Positions 32,865-36,815 of a stretch of DNA of 36,815 bases are shown here, one piece after another. Source of the DNA: an uncultured Oscillospiraceae bacterium (lineage in GTDB: Bacteria > Bacillota > Clostridia > Oscillospirales > Acutalibacteraceae); the NCBI GenBank assembly GCA_900546785.1, contig URED01000021.1, positions 1 to 36,815 on the forward strand, read 5' to 3'. The notes beneath the pieces were generated by a model. It saw nothing but the letters and a program-made list of their open reading frames with translations, was not told the DNA's origin and did not search any database. The position numbers and the translations under genes were made by a program. Each line of letters opens with the position of its first letter. Within the stretch, counting starts at the first letter, position 1.

Positions 32865-35800
32865 TTAATATAACGCTTTTAAAGCATTCTTTGTGTTTTG
32901 GTCTATTTCATCGTCCGCAAGAACGGCGTTCGCAACCTGGTTGAAGTTGCGGGTCGTAACATCAGAGTAGAAATATTTGCCGTCTATCTTAACATACGCT
33001 CTCGCAGTTACTTCCATATCATAGGACACCTGCGGAATATCCGTAAACACAAGATTAAATGTTGTTGTTTCGTCCTCATGCGTTAAGCGGTTGTATGCTG
33101 TAAGTTGCAATACGCTTTCATTGTCTATCTGCTCTACGGTCAGATCATTTCTGTCCTGCTCACCGGCGGCATAGACGAAGCCATATTCCTCAACATCTTT
33201 TTTCTGTGTATCGTAAAATGAATAGCCAAATCGAAGCCCGGCATCTGTAACTCTTATCGAGCCGCCCATATCATTCATATCGATAAACTCAAGGTTGTTG
33301 GCATCTGCGTATTCCTCGCCGTATGAGCCTTTATCGCCCTGAATTGTCAATGTTGTATTTTGGGGCACATAAGTGCAGTTCGTTAATTTATCCGATACCA
33401 CAACAACAGCATCTTCAGCAACAGGTAGGCTTTCAGCCGCTTCAAGTTCTGGAGCGTATAAATAATTTACACCACTCTCATAAAATGCGTCTTCGCCGAT
33501 AGCTTTAAGGCTTGGAAGATCAAGTTCAGTAAGTCCGCCTGTATAAGCCAAAGACTCATCGGACAATGTCGTGAGTTTTGGTGCATATAAGTGCTTAAAA
33601 GTTTTATTTTGTATATGTGTTTCCATTCTAAGGTATGAAAATGCGTTGCTTTCTATGATTTCAAGATTGGGCGCATATAATGAACTGATAGTCGAATTGC
33701 AAAAAGCTTCTTTACCTATGGTTACTAATGAAGGAAGATTAATATCAGAAAGAGCTGTGTCCAAAAAGCCTCTGGAATCTATTTCTTTCAATTTTGGGAA
33801 GTTTATTTCATTTAATTCGTAACAATAACCAAACGCCCTGTAGCCAATGGAAACGGCACTTTCAAAATCTGCTTTAACAAGTTTTTCACAATCATTAAAA
33901 CAAAGATCGGGAATCTCTTGAACAAGAGGGAAGTTTACTTCCGTCAGATTAAAACATCTGTAAAATGTTCCTTCATCCTGGTCATTTACATTGATTAAAT
34001 GTTTTAACTCTGGCATATAAATATTTTTTAGCAGATAACAGTTTGCAAAGGCGTCCGCATCAACGGATTCAACGCTATCCAATTTTACAGTTCTTAAAAT
34101 ATAACAATCCGAAAACATTTTGTAGCTTACTGCTTTTAGTTTAGGAAAGTTAACTTCCTTTAGATTTTGCGCGCAGTAAAAGAGACAATTTCCGGCTTCC
34201 TGCAGTTCGGGAAAATCTAATTCCCGACCGACATATTGAAATGCAAGTTCTCCTATAGTTTCGACCGCAGGTGTATCAAGAACCAATATTTCACTCCAAG
34301 TCATTTCAGTACCTATTCTTTTTATGCCGTGACCTATTATAAAATCAATATAATAACAATTGCATAACGCATAATCTTCCAAATCTTCTACAGAGTCAGG
34401 GAATACAATGGTTCTTAAAGATTGTCCGCTAATACCATATTCAGCAACACCTTTAACAGTTATTCCGTCTATGGTTTCCGGCACTACCATTTCACGCAAA
34501 TTACCTGTGTATTTTGTAATGTACCCTCTGTCATCAATTTCAAAATCATCTTCGTCAGCATAGTAAGACATAAAATATTTACACGCAACGGGCGCACTTT
34601 TCGATTTATCTTCCGATACCGCTATTGCTCTTACTGACATGGTTCCCGATACTTCAATAGGGCCGGTATATAAAGTAGAATTTTCAGGAGAAGGATAAAC
34701 TTCTTCAGTTGTGTAATAAATATCTGAACCTTCATCAGCGGTTAGGGTAAGTTCAAACGATTCGTGATATGAACCTGACTGAACAGAAAACTCAACAGAA
34801 TTGTTGTTTTCTGTTATTTGCATTGCTTTGAGTATCTGCGGCATACCATATCCGTAGCACTCCTCTTCAGTTAAAGGATCGCTATCTGCTATATACCAAG
34901 CAGTAACAGGATCATAATCTTCAATCGGATGAAATCCGTCTCTAAATGACAGAGAGTCCATAGGTATGCAGGAATCAATAAGTCTTTGCTTTACCTCTTC
35001 AATTCCAAGATTAGGATCAACGCTTAATACCATAGCGGCTGCCGCAGTAACATAAGGCACTGAAAAAGATGTTCCGCTATCTGTTGGATTTTTCGTATCT
35101 ATGATTTCATGGAAACCGGTCATCTCAATTTTATGTCCAGGTGCAACAAAGTCCATCTCTTCACCGAAATTTGAAAAGAATGCGCGACGACCAAATTCAT
35201 CTATTGCACCAACTGTAAACACTTCGTCCATATTTGCAGGATAATAATTGGCAACATCGTCCGAATTATTGCCGGCGCTGTTTACAATGATTACTCCATT
35301 TGCATAAGCATTCTTTACCGCATCAATAATGAGTTCGGATCTGTCTTTTGATGTTATACTAAGGCTGATTATATCTGCGCCATCCTCTACCGCCATATTT
35401 ATCCCTGTTGCAACAGCAAGGTGTGTTCCGACTTTATATTGATTCAGCACTTTATATGCCGTTATATGAACATTATCCGTTGTATTATCTACGATTATGC
35501 TTGCAATATGCGAACCGTGTCCATTGCCGTCTAAAGCCGTATCTGTTTCACCTGTATCGGACAAATTCACACCCGAATCCGTAACTCTGCCATCAAACAT
35601 TTCGTTTGAGAAAAGAACACCCGAATCAACAAGTGCTACATTAACATCGTTCAACTCAACATTGTGGTTAGAAACATATGTCTTTGCCTCGTCTCCGCCA
35701 ACCATCGGGTTTCCGTAGGAGAGGGATTGACCTTCCATAATACCGTCTGTTTCTGCCCATTCAACATAATTTAAGGAGTCATAATATTCGAGGGCGTTAG

Positions 35801-36086
35801 ATGCTTCTTCTGCCGTTTTGTACTGATAAATATATATATCATCGGTACCGCTTATAATTTCGGCATTACCGTAAGTATCGGGCTTCATATTAGCCTTTAC
35901 AATGATACGGCTCTCTGCCGAGGTTTCAGTATCCTTGCCTTGGGCAGTTTCTTCCCTGTACAATTCTGAAAGCTCATCAACAACTGTATCAACCTGAGCG
36001 CCCGTATCTGCAAACACAGGAAAAGCGATGCTCAGTGATGTTATGATCATTGTTAACGCTAATAATAAACTTATGGACTTTTTCAT
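32865..36086 (-). CDS. secreted subtilisin-family (S8) protease with BspA-like LRRs
   Basis: The start is ATG 36086 with CGGGGGTG upstream; GTG 36095 lies within that site. The product is 1073 aa. A signal peptide ends near residue 26 (PVFA, then DTG). The catalytic triad of S8 is complete: Asp154 (VALVDSG), His190 (GNGHGSH) and Ser340 (GTSFSVP), with the oxyanion Asn in SAGNNSDD near 273. Behind it a chitobiase/CHB_HEX_C-like domain (YYTTEEVYPSPENSTLYTGP, about 425-500) and about twelve BspA-type leucine-rich repeats (L-x-E-V-N-F-P-K-L pattern, roughly 510-900) lead to a beta C-terminal domain. No wall anchor is visible. It should act outside the cell on proteins or on the partner peptide. 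It heads the operon with the peptide and lipoprotein. Confidence 0.88.
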   Translation of the reverse strand: MKKSISLLLALTMIITSLSIAFPVFADTGAQVDTVVDELSELYREETAQGKDTETSAESRIIVKANMKPDTYGNAEIISGTDDIYIYQYKTAEEASNALEYYDSLNYVEWAETDGIMEGQSLSYGNPMVGGDEAKTYVSNHNVELNDVNVALVDSGVLFSNEMFDGRVTDSGVNLSDTGETDTALDGNGHGSHIASIIVDNTTDNVHITAYKVLNQYKVGTHLAVATGINMAVEDGADIISLSITSKDRSELIIDAVKNAYANGVIIVNSAGNNSDDVANYYPANMDEVFTVGAIDEFGRRAFFSNFGEEMDFVAPGHKIEMTGFHEIIDTKNPTDSGTSFSVPYVTAAAAMVLSVDPNLGIEEVKQRLIDSCIPMDSLSFRDGFHPIEDYDPVTAWYIADSDPLTEEECYGYGMPQILKAMQITENNNSVEFSVQSGSYHESFELTLTADEGSDIYYTTEEVYPSPENSTLYTGPIEVSGTMSVRAIAVSEDKSKSAPVACKYFMSYYADEDDFEIDDRGYITKYTGNLREMVVPETIDGITVKGVAEYGISGQSLRTIVFPDSVEDLEDYALCNCYYIDFIIGHGIKRIGTEMTWSEILVLDTPAVETIGELAFQYVGRELDFPELQEAGNCLFYCAQNLKEVNFPKLKAVSYKMFSDCYILRTVKLDSVESVDADAFANCYLLKNIYMPELKHLINVNDQDEGTFYRCFNLTEVNFPLVQEIPDLCFNDCEKLVKADFESAVSIGYRAFGYCYELNEINFPKLKEIDSRGFLDTALSDINLPSLVTIGKEAFCNSTISSLYAPNLEIIESNAFSYLRMETHIQNKTFKHLYAPKLTTLSDESLAYTGGLTELDLPSLKAIGEDAFYESGVNYLYAPELEAAESLPVAEDAVVVVSDKLTNCTYVPQNTTLTIQGDKGSYGEEYADANNLEFIDMNDMGGSIRVTDAGLRFGYSFYDTQKKDVEEYGFVYAAGEQDRNDLTVEQIDNESVLQLTAYNRLTHEDETTTFNLVFTDIPQVSYDMEVTARAYVKIDGKYFYSDVTTRNFNQVANAVLADDEIDQNTKNALKALY

Positions 36087-36101
36087 ATCCAACACCCCCG
36101 A

Positions 36102-36128
36102 ATATTAGTTTAAAATTATAATAGTCAA
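36102..36128 (-). promoter_or_regulatory. possible promoter of the protease operon
   Basis: On the minus strand TTGACT (36128-36123) and TAATAT (36107-36102) are 15 bases apart, just before the protease ribosome site. The first hexamer overlaps the RHS stop codon. The spacing is shorter than ideal, so this is tentative. Confidence 0.35.
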
Positions 36129-36815
36129 CTTATTGCATTTTTAATATTATTCTGTTGTGCGCTGAGATAAGATTTGATTGCTGATGAATCGAACTCAATC
36201 TTTTGATACATAACAGAAGTTTTTGAAAATGCAGAGCCTGAATTTCCCACAGGGGAATAATAAATTCCGTATGTTTTACAACCTGGTGAAGTTGATTGGT
36301 ATCCGTTCCATTTACCGATCATAACCGGATTGCTGCTAGCCATCCCTGTATACGAGTAAGGCCATGAGAATGATTTGTTTGTATATGTGCCAAAAGCTCC
36401 TAAAGATATAGAATAATTCAACTTTAAGAGATTTGCCAAATTCTTTAAGGATATATTGGAATTTATCGATATATTATTTAACGCATTATTTAGATAATTT
36501 ATCGCTTTATTCATATATCCCGTTCCTGCACCACTACTGTAGTAATAATAGGTATAAAGTTCATCTTTTGTTGGAACATACACCATTTCTATACCAACAT
36601 CTCCGCCAAACGAAAGCAAATTTTGTGACATTTCTGCCTGCAGACCAACGCCTGTAAGTGAATAAGTGCTCAATCCATTTGGATCAATGTTGTTTACAGG
36701 ATCGTTGTAGCAATAAGTATAGAGATTGGCGTTCAGAGGTTCTTCCATATTTTGAGTCAGCTGAGCCGGATCATCCATGCTGATAAATCTGCCCCAGGAT
36801 GGTGAGTAATATCTG
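36125..36815 (-). CDS. C-terminal part of an RHS-repeat protein (5' partial)
   Basis: The frame is open to the window edge, so the gene starts beyond 36815. Residues RYYSPSWGRFISMDDPAQ, then ANLYTYCYNDPVNNIDPNG are the RHS-repeat-associated core, which normally ends at the DPNG motif. Behind it lies a variable C-terminal tip of about 175 aa, beta-rich with repeated Gly/Ser/Asn segments (SPGCKTYGIYYSPVGNSGSA). In RHS proteins this tip is often a toxin domain, but no known toxin motif is seen. No immunity gene is recognised: the next gene downstream is the protease. Confidence 0.75.
   Translation of the reverse strand, partial: RYYSPSWGRFISMDDPAQLTQNMEEPLNANLYTYCYNDPVNNIDPNGLSTYSLTGVGLQAEMSQNLLSFGGDVGIEMVYVPTKDELYTYYYYSSGAGTGYMNKAINYLNNALNNISINSNISLKNLANLLKLNYSISLGAFGTYTNKSFSWPYSYTGMASSNPVMIGKWNGYQSTSPGCKTYGIYYSPVGNSGSAFSKTSVMYQKIEFDSSAIKSYLSAQQNNIKNAIS

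Noticed and set aside
1..36815. CRISPR arrays, tRNA or rRNA genes, IS transposases or an integrase
   Set aside because: I saw no regular spacer-repeat pattern, cloverleaf, rRNA stretch or DDE/tyrosine/serine recombinase motif; the element's integrase must lie outside the window.

Overview
The window looks like a gut-type Clostridia (Firmicutes; Oscillospiraceae/Ruminococcus-like by style) chromosome segment. It is dominated by an integrative and conjugative element (ICE) of the broad Tn1549/CTn class. Grounds: strong AGGAGG ribosome sites with frequent TTG/GTG starts, translationally coupled operons, a Gram-positive type IV secretion gene set, a class B sortase with a wall-anchored surface protein, and standard code 11 (TGG is Trp and TGA terminates many overlapping genes). 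No rRNA, tRNA or CRISPR was seen, and neither element end is visible.

Layout. 1-1450: 3' end of a wall-anchored VaFE/SpaA-like surface protein plus a 32-aa membrane peptide, closed by a terminator. 1511-3630: small ICE-associated genes of unknown function. 3642-11861: a 2739-aa polyprotein-like gene (ArdC-like N-terminus, three internal repeats, MutS domain I-like segment, N6-adenine methylase, SNF2/SF2 helicase). A complete, SD-equipped TnpV-family gene (4465-4821) lies inside it in another reading frame. 12001-13540: a self-contained AAA/DUF4143 ATPase cassette with its own repeats, promoter and terminator. 13562-15644: DUF3848, DUF3991/TOPRIM and DUF3846 genes. 15645-15814: a structured non-coding segment, the best candidate for oriT. 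15815-24192 and on to 26494: the mobilization/transfer operon: DUF3789, MobC, MOBP relaxase, PcfB-like, ArdC-like, small protein, VirD4/TraG, Maff2 (VirB2-like), a broken MT-A70 methylase, VirB6/TrbL-like, an uncharacterised protein, PrgI (VirB3-like) and VirB4. 26491-27372: an inverted, decayed membrane protein gene. 27435-29863: class B sortase and a membrane-anchored cysteine peptidase/peptidoglycan hydrolase.

From 29889 to the end every confident gene is on the minus strand. First comes a very AT-rich two-gene module (DUF2971 plus an unknown protein) that looks like acquired cargo. After a 460-nt stretch without a convincing gene comes an operon of secreted subtilisin-LRR protease, 38-aa peptide and lipoprotein, downstream of the C-terminal end of an RHS-repeat protein. 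This last block may be chromosomal host sequence or further cargo.

How it works together: MobC and the relaxase would nick oriT, VirD4 with PcfB would feed the DNA to a channel built from VirB4/VirB6/VirB3/VirB2-like proteins, and the hydrolase opens the wall. The sortase and VaFE protein probably decorate the surface for cell contact. The ArdC-like proteins, the adenine methylase and possibly the lost MT-A70 enzyme would protect incoming DNA. Several accessory genes carry single-base lesions (TGG to TGA in a catalytic motif, start codons changed to ACG or ATA), so cargo is decaying while the transfer core stays intact.
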